Positions 45,454 through 54,755 of a stretch of 64,000 nucleotides of DNA are shown piece by piece. Made by a program: the position numbers and the translations under genes. The first letter of the stretch is position 1. Each line of letters opens with the position of its first letter. The DNA comes from Sphingosinicellaceae bacterium (GTDB taxonomy: Bacteria; Pseudomonadota; Alphaproteobacteria; Sphingomonadales; Sphingomonadaceae): contig CP079108.1 in assembly GCA_019285715.1 (NCBI GenBank), forward strand, positions 1,813,001 through 1,877,000, given 5' to 3'. The notes beneath the pieces are model-generated. The model had not been told where the DNA came from. It saw only the letters and a list, made by a program, of their open reading frames with translations, and ran no database searches.

Positions 45454-45697
45454 TGTTGACGACTCCGGCGACCTTTCAGTTCGGTCTTACCGACAAAGCG
45501 CCGCCGTTGACCAACTTCAGGTCGCGGCTCGCCTCGAGCCCGCGCAGGTCGACGGGCGCGCTGCCGCTGTTCGTGTTACCGACCAAGACAATCGTTGTTG
45601 GCGTCGACTTGCTGAACCCGGGGAACTCGATGCGCGAGCCGGCAAGAATAAAATCGGGCTCGCAGGTCCCGGCGCTGGCTTCTTTCGGAGAGGTCAT
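45388..45697 (-). pseudogene. Relic of a TonB-dependent receptor plug domain
   Basis: Read on the minus strand, one frame shows FILAGSRIEFPGFSKSTPTT, then APVDLRGLEASRDLKLVNGG, an in-frame TGA (45476-45478), and VAGVVNIMLAHKAEGI. These match the plug landmarks VTGSRI, VDLRGLGxxRxLVLLNG and DAVAGVVNxx of receptors like the one at 47486, but about 40 residues between the last two landmarks are missing. The frame then stops and no barrel follows. The neighbouring stretch 45698-45972 holds no recognisable gene. Confidence 0.7.
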
Positions 45698-45972
45698 CGC
45701 GCGTAAGGCGGCCTACGGCGGCTTGGTTACGCCCGCGAAAAATGATCCTTGACGCGGGCGCGCTGCTCGATCGCCGGCCGTCAATTTCACTGATGCGTGA
45801 TGTACGTGATTTCCGTCTTCAGGCGACCGAACGGCATCCAGAAATGTGCCAGAATGTCCTTCCGAGGACAAAGTGCATCCCATTGCGCAAGCAAAGAAAC
45901 TTTTGACTTGCATTCTGTTGACGCTGTCGGAGTGGGCTAATACGATCCTGATCGGAGAACTGGAGTCGGATA

Positions 45973-47100
45973 ATGCTATTTTCGCGCCGGACAGTGTTGG
46001 GTGGGGCAGCTACCGCAGCGGCGCTTCCGATCGTTCCGGGAAGCTACCGTGTGAAAGCCGCAGAACTCGAGAAATATTCGCGTCACGCGATCGATCTGGT
46101 TCACGGTTCGCTGATCATCGACATGCTTGCGCCGATCAAAATCGCGGAGGGACCGGAGTTCTACGCGGTCCGGATGAGCGCTCAGGACGAGGCGGACTTC
46201 CGGGCCAGCGGCATCACCGGCTTTCACCACGCGGTTGGGCTCGGCGGCCCCGATGCCTATCAAGATGCGCTCGAGTTCTTCGCGATCTGGGGCAACTACG
46301 TCGCGCGCAACGCCCATTTGTTCTGTGCAGTCGACAACGCATCCGACTTGGTTCGCGCCAAACGTGACGGCAAGTGCGCCATTATCATGGGGCTGCAGAA
46401 CGCCGACCACTTCCGGCAGGTCGCCGACGTGAAGCACTTCTACGAGATCGGCCAGCGCTGCTCGCAGCTGACCTATAATTCGCAGAACTTCATTGGCTCC
46501 GGTTCCACCGACCGGGTCGACGGTGGGGTGAGTGATTACGGCGTGTCGATCATCAACGAAATGAACAAGGTCGGCATGCTGATCGATGTCTCGCACTGCG
46601 GCGACCGCACGACCCTCGACGCCATCGAGCTGTCCCCCAAGCCGATCGCGATCACCCACAGCAATTGCCGCGCCCTGCTCGAGCACCCGCGTGTCAAGAC
46701 CGACGAGGCGATCCGCGCGCTCGGTAAGAAGGGCGGTGTGATGGGCATCACCGGGGTACGCAACTTCGTCAGCAAGACGGACCCGACGACGATCGTCAAC
46801 GTCGTCGATCACATCGACCATGTCGTAAAGGTCGCTGGCATCGAGCACGTCGGTATCGGCACCGATTCAGACCTCAACGGGTACGACGACATGCCCCCCG
46901 AGATGAACAAGCAGCTGCGCGCCGGTTACAAGGACAGCTACGCTTTTCGAGACAAGATCGATGTCGACGGGTTCGACCACCCTCGCAAGATGTACGACCT
47001 CACCGATGAGCTGCTCCGCCGCGGTTATTCCGATGCGAACATCAAGGCGATCCTCGGCGGTAATTTCTACCGGCTGCTCGCTGCGACCTGGGGCGGCTGA
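45973..47100 (+). CDS. M19-like membrane dipeptidase family protein, variant metal site (Tat signal)
   Basis: A 375-aa renal-dipeptidase-fold protein with a twin-arginine-like signal (SRRTVLGGAATAAAL). The second metal site is kept: DVSHCG (His about 207), ITHSNCRAL (His about 228) and IGTDSD (Asp about 297). The usual HxD of the first site (DGHND) is replaced by IIDMLAP (48-54), the bridging Glu region reads GLQNADHF, and the LTH histidine is Tyr (LTYNSQN). A subfamily of M19 with GLQN and LTYN exists, so this is not simple decay, but its chemistry is uncertain. It is followed by a DgcN relic. Confidence 0.82.
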   Translation: MLFSRRTVLGGAATAAALPIVPGSYRVKAAELEKYSRHAIDLVHGSLIIDMLAPIKIAEGPEFYAVRMSAQDEADFRASGITGFHHAVGLGGPDAYQDALEFFAIWGNYVARNAHLFCAVDNASDLVRAKRDGKCAIIMGLQNADHFRQVADVKHFYEIGQRCSQLTYNSQNFIGSGSTDRVDGGVSDYGVSIINEMNKVGMLIDVSHCGDRTTLDAIELSPKPIAITHSNCRALLEHPRVKTDEAIRALGKKGGVMGITGVRNFVSKTDPTTIVNVVDHIDHVVKVAGIEHVGIGTDSDLNGYDDMPPEMNKQLRAGYKDSYAFRDKIDVDGFDHPRKMYDLTDELLRRGYSDANIKAILGGNFYRLLAATWGG

Positions 47101-47102
47101 GC

Positions 47103-47450
47103 ATGGCAGATCATCAGTTCCAGGCGGTCGCGCTGCCGCAGCCCTACCTGCTGTTTCTGGGCCCCGCCGAAGCCGGGGCGGCGGGCGCGCGTTCGATGGT
47201 GATCGGCGTCGCGAACAGTGGCGGCTTCGTCCAACCGGGCTGGACCGCGTCGCTGTTCGAAGCGCTGGAGGCGGAGCTCGACCTGGTCGCCGGCATGCAC
47301 TCCTGGCTCAGTGATATTCCCGGACTTGCGGATGCGGAGCGGCTCGGCCTGCCGGTCGCCGATCCGATCCGCGGCGGTGCTGCCTCGACCGCCTGGTCGA
47401 CAGCTGCCGCGGCTGACCGGGACCCGTATCCGCGTCTTGCTCGATGCTAA
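47103..47450 (+). pseudogene. DgcN relic with two internal in-frame deletions
   Basis: The 115-aa frame aligns with the DgcN copy at 53702 in three blocks: PQPYLLFLG (N terminus), GARSMVIGVANSGG through LDLVAGMHSWL (about residues 30-70), and ERLGLPVADPIRGG (C terminus). About 50 residues are lost between blocks 1 and 2, and nearly 200 between blocks 2 and 3, including the entire P-loop region. The C-terminal tail is then unrelated. It cannot encode a working enzyme. It begins 2 bp after the M19 stop. Confidence 0.85.
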
Positions 47451-47485
47451 AATATTGGAAAGTCTAAATTAACAGGGGGCGATCG

Positions 47486-50293
47486 ATGAACGTCAGGACC
47501 ATAACGACACTGTTGACGGGTACAGCAAGTCTAGCGCTGTCTGCCCCAGTGGTGGCGCAGTCGACCGCCGGTGAGATCGGCCAGCCAAACCAAGCGACCC
47601 TAACAGCGCCTGAGACCGCCCGAGTCGGTCAGACCGAAGCTACGCCCGACGCGCAGGATATCGTCGTCACCGGCAGTCGGATCCGGTCTTCGAACTTCGA
47701 GGCGCCGACCCCGGTGTTGGCGGTGGGCTCCGAGCTGATCGACCAGCGCGGCACGACCAATATCGCCAACGTACTGAACGAAATTCCGGCGTTCACCGGC
47801 ACCCTGACGCCCGCCTCGACTAATCTGAACAGCCGCCAGAACGGCGTCAATGTGGTCGACCTGCGTGGGCTGGGAACCAATCGGAATCTCGTCTTGCTGA
47901 ATGGTCGGCGAGGGACTCCGTTCGACGAGTTCGAGAATATCGACCTGAACGCCGTGCCGACGCTCGCCATCGAGCGCGTCGAAGTCGTCACCGGTGGTGC
48001 ATCGGCCGCTTATGGTTCCGACGCGGTATCCGGTGTCGTAAACCTGATCTTCGACGAGAAGTTCAACGGCGTTAAAACCAACGTCCAATATGGGCTGGCG
48101 CAAGCGGGCGACGCGCAGGATTTCCGCGTGTCCGCCGCTTTCGGCACCAAGTTCGGCGGCGACCGGGGCCACTTCATGATCGCCGGCGACTACGATGACA
48201 ACAAGGGTATTCCGGCGGGAAGTGCGCGTGCCTTCCAGCGGCGAAGCGCTGGGCTCGTCGCCAATCCCGCCAATGTCGACGACACCGATGGCAAGCCGGA
48301 ATTTCTGATCCGGCAGAACTCGGTGCTGTTTCTGGCTTCGCCCAACGGCATCACCCTTCCCGGGGCCGGCCCGACCAGTAACCTCGAATTCTTCCCCGGC
48401 GGCGTCGTGCAGCCGCGCGTGCTCGGCGACAACATCGGCGGATCGCTGATGACCGGCGGCAGCGGCTCGCGGCTAGCGGACAGCGTTGCGCTGTACGTTC
48501 CAACCGAGCGCATCAGCGTGCTTGCTGCTGCGCATTATGACGTGACCGAAGGCGTGACCGCGTTCGGCGAGGCGAGCTACGCGCGATCGAAGTCGCGCGG
48601 GGCGCTGATCACCCCGTTCACCCTCGGCGATGTCACGATCCAGCCCGACAACCCCTATCTGCCGGCCAGCGTCGCGGCGCTGAACACGCCGTTTTCGTTG
48701 TTCCGCACCTTCGAGGAGATCCCGCCCATTGCCTCGGTCTCGGTCAGCAAGAACATGCGCTTCGTCGGTGGCCTGAAAGGTGAGTTCGGCCGTAACTGGT
48801 CGTGGGAGGTATCCGGCCAATACGGCCAGACCGATTTCAGCAACGATCAGACCAACAACCTCCTGCCGGGTAAGCTTTTACTGGCGGCCGACGCGGTCTT
48901 CGACCCGTCGCGCAACCAGATAGTGTGCCGCGCCAATCTGGGCGGTGCGAACGGCGCTCCGGGATGCGAGCCGCTCAACATGTTCGGCGCGGGTTCGCCG
49001 AGCCAGGCTGCACTTGCGTATATCGTCGGCACCGGCACGTCTGACACGCGCGTCAAGCAGACGGTGTTCGCAGGCAACATCGGCGGTGAGCTGTTCCAGG
49101 GCTGGGCGGGACCGATCCTCGCTACCGTCGGCATCGAGCATCGCCGCGAGAGCCTCGACCGCCAGGTCAATGCGCCCAACGCCAACGGCGAGTTCCTCAT
49201 CGTCAACGCGCAGCCGCTTACCGGCAAGTTCAATGTCACCGAAGGCTTCGGCGAGGTCGCCGTACCGATCCTCGACGGCGCACAAAAGCTCGATTTCAAC
49301 GCCGCAGCGCGCTACACGCATTATAGCACGGTCGGCAATGTCGTGACCTGGAAGACTGGACTGACCTTTAATCCGATCCAGGCGCTACGCCTGCGCGGGA
49401 CCATCTCCCGCGACATCCGGGCGCCGAGCATCGGCGAGACTTTCGTCACCAGCGTGCTGTTGTTCGACAACGTCTCGAACCCGTTCGTGCCGGGCAGCGG
49501 GACGCAGCTCGTCCGGACACCGACATCGGGCAACGTCCACCTTCGCGAGGAGCGCGCGCTTACCAAGACCGCCGGTGCCGTCGTTTCGATCGGGCGCTTC
49601 AAGACGTCGGTCGACTGGTTCGACATCAACCTGAAGGGCGCAATCGGCACACTTAATTCCCAGTCGATTGTCGACCGCTGTTTTGCGGGCGACGAAGCGA
49701 TCTGCTCGGCGATCACCTTCAACCCCGACAAATCGATCTACGAAATCCGCAACCAGAACCTCAATCTCGGAACCTTCAAGGTTCAGGGCCTGGACTTCGA
49801 GACGCGCTATTCCCTGCCGCTCGGCAATGGCACTCTCGATCTAGGCGTGGTCGCCAGCTATCTGATCCACAAGTTGATCGCCCCGTCGGGCGCGGCTCCG
49901 ATCGATGTAGCGGGCGAGGTCGGTGGCGGGTCCGGTTTCGGCCTGCCGGACTTCAAGGCAACCGGAAGCATCAACTACGAGTCCGACAGCTGGGGTGCCT
50001 TCGCACAGCTGCGCTACATCGGCAGCGGCGTTTACGACGCCACCTACGGCCCCGAACAGCTCGCTGCGAGCGAGAACCACATCGGCGCGGTCGCCTATGT
50101 GGACATGTCGGTAAAGTACAAGTTCGGTCGAAGCAGTGGCGGCAACACCGAACTATACGCCGGCGTCGACAATCTCCTGAATCGCCAGCCGCCGGTCGTG
50201 CCGCTAGATTTCATCGCAAATTCTTCGACGAACGCCGCGATCTACGACGTGGTTGGCCGAAAATACTATGTTGGCGTACGGGCAAAATTTTGA
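47486..50293 (+). CDS. TonB-dependent receptor 2 (large, plug with VTGSRI motif)
   Basis: A 935-aa outer membrane receptor of the sphingomonad/Oar-like type. It has a signal peptide (ending near VVAQ), QDIVVTGSRIRSSNF (about 57), a plug with VVDLRGLGTNRNLVLLNGRR and YGSDAVSGVVNLIF, and a long barrel ending in RAKF. RBS CAGGGGG. It is larger than receptors 1 and 3, and its plug is the closest to the antisense relic at 45388-45697. Transcribed with the plus-strand set but without a copy of the LysR-type palindrome in front. Confidence 0.92.
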   Translation: MNVRTITTLLTGTASLALSAPVVAQSTAGEIGQPNQATLTAPETARVGQTEATPDAQDIVVTGSRIRSSNFEAPTPVLAVGSELIDQRGTTNIANVLNEIPAFTGTLTPASTNLNSRQNGVNVVDLRGLGTNRNLVLLNGRRGTPFDEFENIDLNAVPTLAIERVEVVTGGASAAYGSDAVSGVVNLIFDEKFNGVKTNVQYGLAQAGDAQDFRVSAAFGTKFGGDRGHFMIAGDYDDNKGIPAGSARAFQRRSAGLVANPANVDDTDGKPEFLIRQNSVLFLASPNGITLPGAGPTSNLEFFPGGVVQPRVLGDNIGGSLMTGGSGSRLADSVALYVPTERISVLAAAHYDVTEGVTAFGEASYARSKSRGALITPFTLGDVTIQPDNPYLPASVAALNTPFSLFRTFEEIPPIASVSVSKNMRFVGGLKGEFGRNWSWEVSGQYGQTDFSNDQTNNLLPGKLLLAADAVFDPSRNQIVCRANLGGANGAPGCEPLNMFGAGSPSQAALAYIVGTGTSDTRVKQTVFAGNIGGELFQGWAGPILATVGIEHRRESLDRQVNAPNANGEFLIVNAQPLTGKFNVTEGFGEVAVPILDGAQKLDFNAAARYTHYSTVGNVVTWKTGLTFNPIQALRLRGTISRDIRAPSIGETFVTSVLLFDNVSNPFVPGSGTQLVRTPTSGNVHLREERALTKTAGAVVSIGRFKTSVDWFDINLKGAIGTLNSQSIVDRCFAGDEAICSAITFNPDKSIYEIRNQNLNLGTFKVQGLDFETRYSLPLGNGTLDLGVVASYLIHKLIAPSGAAPIDVAGEVGGGSGFGLPDFKATGSINYESDSWGAFAQLRYIGSGVYDATYGPEQLAASENHIGAVAYVDMSVKYKFGRSSGGNTELYAGVDNLLNRQPPVVPLDFIANSSTNAAIYDVVGRKYYVGVRAKF

Positions 50294-50568
50294 AGTCGCG
50301 TCATCATTTTGCCAGCATCCTGTCGGACGATCTGGACACATCGGCCTGCTGAACGACCATGACTACATCGGATACGGCGATCTTCCCCCGGTCAGTAGTC
50401 GGTCTGGTCTGGCAGGCCGTCGTGTCCTAGATTCGGGTCGTCCAGGTTGAAGCGCCCTGATCAGCAGCGCCGCAAGCTTGCCGCAGGGATCACGGATAGT
50501 GTCCGGTGACTGTGCATCGCCGAGCCGCAGGCTTAATTTAGCCATTCCTTGGTCCACGCCCGCAAATG

Positions 50569-52578
50569 CTAGTAGTTGAGGTCCAAGCTGATCAAGCCAC
50601 CCTGCGATGCAATCCAGACGACGCCGAGGAGCGACAGGGCAACCACGACCGCGCGCGATTTCGCACCCCAGCCGCAACCCGTCCGGAACATCGTGGCAGC
50701 GTTCGTTACCCCGATCACGGCGCCAACGATCGGAATGATCGCAGCGACCTGCATCGCCCTGATCCAGCCGTCCATGCCGTCGTTGTAGACGTCGAGATTG
50801 GTCGACAGGATCGGTGCGAGGATCGCATACCAGCCGCCGATGTAGAGCAGGTCGGCGAGTGCTGCGACGCGCGTCAGCCGGCGGGTCGTCGCCGCACGGC
50901 CCGTCACCGGATTTCGCGCGGGGCGGGTCCGCTGCAGCCATGCCGCGACCGGCCAGAGCAGGACGGTCAGCAGGACCAACAGGATCGACAGGCCGCCGAC
51001 CCAAAGATTGAGGTCGGCGTTGCGGGCCAGCGACACCGGCTGCATGACGCCTACGGGGTTGGTGCTGTCGAGGATCTGGCGGTCGTGGCCGGTGCCGGTG
51101 ACGAGCAGTTCGCGAACACCGCCGGCCTCGCGCCACAGGTTGGGCGCAATCTCGCGGAAGCGCTTGCCCTCGATCGAGGGGAGGCTGATCGAGCCGTCGC
51201 CGTTGTCGACGATCTTGTCCTGCTGGATCAGGTAGAACAGGCTGATGAAGCCGTGTTCGATCCGCCGGGAGTTTTCATAGCGGCCGGCGAGTGCCGCGGC
51301 GTGGGCGGCGGCACCGGCGATCTCCGGGGCGTCCTTGACCGGCGGCACCGGGAAATAGCGGTCCATGAACAGGTCGAACAGCCGTGACCGCGCACCGTAG
51401 ACGGCATCGTTCTCGCCGCGGCTGTTGAAGCTGACGAATATCCCGAGCTTCTGGTCGGGCACCATGTTCAGGTCGGTGTGGAAGACGATGGTGTCGCCGC
51501 CGTGGCCGATTACCAGGTGGCCGTTGCGCGGGCCGTAGAAGAAGCCGTGGGCCAGCGTGTCGAAGCCGGGTCGCGGCTGGACCTCGGGCGTGTGCATCAG
51601 GCGCGAGGTCTCGGGCTTGAGGATCTGGACCTCGCCGAAGCGGCCGTCCTGGAGGTTGGCGATCATGAAGTTCGCCATGTCCGCGCCGGTCGCGGCGACG
51701 CTGCCCGCCGGTGCCGTGACGACGAGTTCGTAAGGAACCGGCGGCTGGTCGTCCTGCCGATAGCCTTTCGACATAAGCGGCACGAGCGCCGTCGGCAGCG
51801 GCTGGATGAAGGTCGTGTGCTGCATCTGCAAGGGTGTCAGGATGTGACGCTCGATGTACGCGGCGAACGGCTCGCCCGAGACGCGTTCGACGATATAGCC
51901 GGCCAGCGCGGCGCCGTAGTTGGAATAGGCCGGCATCGCACCGACCGGGAACAGCGGCGGGCGCCCGTTCTCCTTCAGGAACCGCTCGGTCGACTTGAAG
52001 CGCTTGGGGTCAGTGTCGATAACGTCCTTCAACCCCTCCTCGAAGCCGCCGCGGTGAGTCATCAGGTCGTTCATCGTGAGAACGCGACTGGTCTTCGTCA
52101 CGACCTTGAAGTCGAGGTATTTGTTGACGTCGGCGTCGAGGTCGATCTTGCCGACCTCGACCTGCTGCATGACCGCGGTCCAGGTCAGCAGCTTCGATGT
52201 CGAGCCGATCCGCATCAGCGTGCGGTCGGGGTCCATCGGCGTCTTGGCGGCGACGTCGGCGTAGCCGTAGCCCTTCTTGAACAGCACGCTGCCGTCCTTG
52301 ACGATCACTACCTGGGCGCCGGCGATCTTGCCCTGCTTCAGCGTTCCCGGGAAATAGCCGTCGAGCCAGGCGCCGACGTCGCTGGCCGTCAGTGCCGGTG
52401 GCGCGGACGCGTGCGAGGACCGGGGCGCGGGCGTCGCCGCCGTGCCGGTGGGCAGGGCAGGGGAGGGCAGCACCGTCGCAGTCGCAGTCGCGGGCGATCC
52501 CGGCGGCTTCTCCGCTGCACCCGGCAGGGCGATCAGCACGCACGCCAGCACTGCTGCCAGTCGCCAGTTCCCGCTCAT
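50569..52578 (-). CDS. Serine hydrolase (beta-lactamase family) with C-terminal membrane domain, copy 2
   Basis: The 669-aa product (ATG 52578, signal peptide MSGNWRLAAVLACVLIAL) has a class C beta-lactamase fold: GSTSK (SxxK, about 126-130), YSNYG (about 217) and GHGGDT (about 356). From about residue 520 it has a helical membrane domain of four or so segments (LWVGGLSILLVLLTVLLW and others). It would act on D-peptides or esters at the periplasmic face. A GTG at 52614, overlapping the upstream stop, is an alternative start. It is the last gene of the minus-strand operon and paralogous to the broken gene at 59329. Confidence 0.88.
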   Translation of the reverse strand: MSGNWRLAAVLACVLIALPGAAEKPPGSPATATATVLPSPALPTGTAATPAPRSSHASAPPALTASDVGAWLDGYFPGTLKQGKIAGAQVVIVKDGSVLFKKGYGYADVAAKTPMDPDRTLMRIGSTSKLLTWTAVMQQVEVGKIDLDADVNKYLDFKVVTKTSRVLTMNDLMTHRGGFEEGLKDVIDTDPKRFKSTERFLKENGRPPLFPVGAMPAYSNYGAALAGYIVERVSGEPFAAYIERHILTPLQMQHTTFIQPLPTALVPLMSKGYRQDDQPPVPYELVVTAPAGSVAATGADMANFMIANLQDGRFGEVQILKPETSRLMHTPEVQPRPGFDTLAHGFFYGPRNGHLVIGHGGDTIVFHTDLNMVPDQKLGIFVSFNSRGENDAVYGARSRLFDLFMDRYFPVPPVKDAPEIAGAAAHAAALAGRYENSRRIEHGFISLFYLIQQDKIVDNGDGSISLPSIEGKRFREIAPNLWREAGGVRELLVTGTGHDRQILDSTNPVGVMQPVSLARNADLNLWVGGLSILLVLLTVLLWPVAAWLQRTRPARNPVTGRAATTRRLTRVAALADLLYIGGWYAILAPILSTNLDVYNDGMDGWIRAMQVAAIIPIVGAVIGVTNAATMFRTGCGWGAKSRAVVVALSLLGVVWIASQGGLISLDLNY

Positions 52579-52610
52579 CGGCTCGGTCTCCACGTGAAGG
52601 GGCAGGCGGA

Positions 52611-53705
52611 TCACTTGGCTTCAGCAACCGGCTGCGGAGTGCGGCGCAGCGCCACCACGACCAGCAGCGGCACGACGTAGATCAGGATCAGCGCCCAGGC
52701 GAGCGCGCGGTAGCCGGAGGCGATCAGGGTGACCAGCCCGACCCGCTCGGCGATCAGCATACACGGCACCAGCAGCGCCAGCGCCGCCAGCGCCCGCACC
52801 ATTGGGCTGAGCGTGATCCGCCGCGCCCGGGCGACACGCTCGTTGATCGCGTGCACGGCGCCGGTGCCGCTCTCGAGGAGCGCGGCGAAGATCATCGCCT
52901 GGAACATCAGGTGGAAGACCGGGTGGCCGAGCCGGACCAGGATATAGTCGGACGGCAGCACCGCGCCGGCGATGTCGGGCAGGAAGGCGGTCATCGCGAC
53001 GAAGAACAGCAATGCCGGCAGCATCGCTAGCGGTCCCGCGACCAACCCGGCGACCACCGCGTCCCGGCCGTTGCGGAAATGCCGCGTCACCGGCAGAACG
53101 ATCACCGCGCCGATGACGTTGTACCCGGCGTAGGTCAGGCCACCAAGCGCCCAGTCACCGGACGGCAGGGTGGCGAAGGCGGTGCCGATGCGGTCGCCGA
53201 CGCCCGCGAGCGCGAGCCCGAAGAAGATCGCGTACGTCGCGTAGAGCAGCCCCGAAACCCAGACGAAGACGCGCTCGACGCTGGCATTGCCGAAGGCGAC
53301 GCAGACGATGATGCCGGCCATCAGCGCGAGCGTGCCGACAGCCGGCGGCAAGGCCAGGGTGGCGGCGGCGATCGCCCCGGCCGCGGCGCCGAAGACCGCG
53401 AGGATAAGGATGACAAACACCGCATAGGCGAGCTCGAATGCCACCCAGCCGCGGCCGAGCAGAGCCTGGAAAAAGTGTCGGTAGTCCCGCGCGCCGATCT
53501 TGTAGGCGAAGTGGAAGGTGGCTGCGGCGACGACGGCCCAGATCACCGTCGCCAGAAGCATTCCCGCCAGCCCGCCCCACGGACCGGCGGGCAGGAAGAA
53601 CTCGGCGATCTCGCGGCCGGTCGCATAGCCGCCGCCGATGATCACCGCCTTGAACGCCAGTCCCGGGAGCAGGAAGCGTCGGAAGCGGTCGGCGGCGAGG
53701 GTCAT
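52611..53705 (-). CDS. YkvI-like membrane protein (APC-superfamily transporter)
   Basis: A 364-aa, highly hydrophobic protein with about ten transmembrane helices and an early IIGGGYATGREIAEFF motif (about 20-35), which is the hallmark of the YkvI family. Related to LeuT/APC-type amino acid transporters, but no substrate is assigned. Its ATG overlaps the DgcN stop by 4 bp, and its stop overlaps a possible start of the next gene. In this operon it may import or export an amino acid or acetyl-amino acid made by DgcN/DgcA. Confidence 0.85.
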   Translation of the reverse strand: MTLAADRFRRFLLPGLAFKAVIIGGGYATGREIAEFFLPAGPWGGLAGMLLATVIWAVVAAATFHFAYKIGARDYRHFFQALLGRGWVAFELAYAVFVILILAVFGAAAGAIAAATLALPPAVGTLALMAGIIVCVAFGNASVERVFVWVSGLLYATYAIFFGLALAGVGDRIGTAFATLPSGDWALGGLTYAGYNVIGAVIVLPVTRHFRNGRDAVVAGLVAGPLAMLPALLFFVAMTAFLPDIAGAVLPSDYILVRLGHPVFHLMFQAMIFAALLESGTGAVHAINERVARARRITLSPMVRALAALALLVPCMLIAERVGLVTLIASGYRALAWALILIYVVPLLVVVALRRTPQPVAEAK

Positions 53706-54751
53706 GCGCAGGCGTCGAGCAGGCGCTGGAAGGCGGGGCCGCCGCGGATCGGATCGGCAACCGGCAGGCCGAGGCGGGCGCTGGTCGCGGCGATAAGTTG
53801 CTCCGCCTTGTCCGCGTCCATGTCGGCGGTGTTCAGGCTGACGCCGGCACAGCGGATAGCGGAATTGGTCAGCTGGCCGAGCAGCACGGTGCGCTCGATG
53901 ACGGTCTCGATCGACGGCAGTGGAAAGCCGGGAAAGCCCAGCATCATCTTGCGCCCGGGCTGGTGGCAGACGACGAACAGGTCGGGCTGACTGCCATGCA
54001 GCAGCGCCAGCGACACCGGTGCATAGGCGGGATGGAACAGCGACCCCTGGCCCTCGATGACGTCGAGATGGTCGGCGGCATTGTTGGGACTGAGCAGCTC
54101 GGCCGCACCGCTGGCGAAATCCGCGACTACTGCATCCAGGGCGATGCCTCCCCCGGCGATCATGATCCCGGTCTGCCCGCTGGCCCGAAAGGTCGCGGCG
54201 AGGCCGCGCTCGAGCAACCCTTTGGCGATGGCAAGGGCGGTGTATTTCTTGCCGAGCGCGCAGTCGGTGCCGACCGTCAGCAGGCGCCGCCCGGAGCGCT
54301 TGCGCCCGCTCGCCACCGGCAGGTTCGGTGGCGGCACGCGCAGGTCGATCAGTTGTCGCCCGCGCCGCGTCGCGAGGTCGCGCAGCGGCGCAATGCTGGC
54401 CAGCAGGACATGCATCCCGGCGACGAGATCGAGCCCGGCGTCGAGGGCGGCGATCAGTTCCGGCATCCACGACGCGGGTATGGCGCCGCCGGGGCTCGCG
54501 ACCCCGATGATCATCGAGCGTGCGCCCTTGGCGGCCGCCTCGACCGGTGCCAGCCGCGGCAGGCCGGTGCTGACCCTGGCGGCCGGCAGCGCCCATTCGC
54601 CGAGGCAGCGGTCGCCGGCCCAGTCGCGCAGCCCGAACGCGGTCTTGGCGAACGCCGGCTCGACGGTATCGCCGAGGAACAACAGGTAGGGCGACGGCAG
54701 CGCGTGGATCGCGCCCACGGAAGGGTCTTCAGGTAACGCTTTACTGGCCAT
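53702..54751 (-). CDS. dgcN: DUF1611 protein, D-glutamate N-acetyltransferase DgcN family (copy 2)
   Basis: A 349-aa second DgcN. It begins with an extension (MASKALPEDPS) before PYLLFLGDT, has GARSMIIGVASPGG (about 80), VGTDCALGKKYTALAI (about 160) and EGQGSLFHPAYAP (about 232), and ends with LGLPVADPIRGG. The set of landmarks is the same as copy 1, with many substitutions. The C-terminal end matches the relic at 47103 better than copy 1 does. The start is 4 bp after the stop of TonB receptor 3, and the gene overlaps the YkvI-like gene by 4 bp. Confidence 0.88.
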   Translation of the reverse strand: MASKALPEDPSVGAIHALPSPYLLFLGDTVEPAFAKTAFGLRDWAGDRCLGEWALPAARVSTGLPRLAPVEAAAKGARSMIIGVASPGGAIPASWMPELIAALDAGLDLVAGMHVLLASIAPLRDLATRRGRQLIDLRVPPPNLPVASGRKRSGRRLLTVGTDCALGKKYTALAIAKGLLERGLAATFRASGQTGIMIAGGGIALDAVVADFASGAAELLSPNNAADHLDVIEGQGSLFHPAYAPVSLALLHGSQPDLFVVCHQPGRKMMLGFPGFPLPSIETVIERTVLLGQLTNSAIRCAGVSLNTADMDADKAEQLIAATSARLGLPVADPIRGGPAFQRLLDACA

Positions 54752-54755
54752 CGGC

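Noticed and set aside
45713-45913. Small minus-strand frame (66 codons) starting MQVKSFFACAMG
   Set aside because: It has a weak signal-like start but no ribosome binding site or family likeness, and lies in a decayed stretch.
45950-45967. GATCGGAGAACTGGAG before the M19-like gene resembles the motif at 57048 and 61411
   Set aside because: It is in the opposite orientation relative to the gene, lacks the TTGAC part, and is explained by the ribosome binding site.
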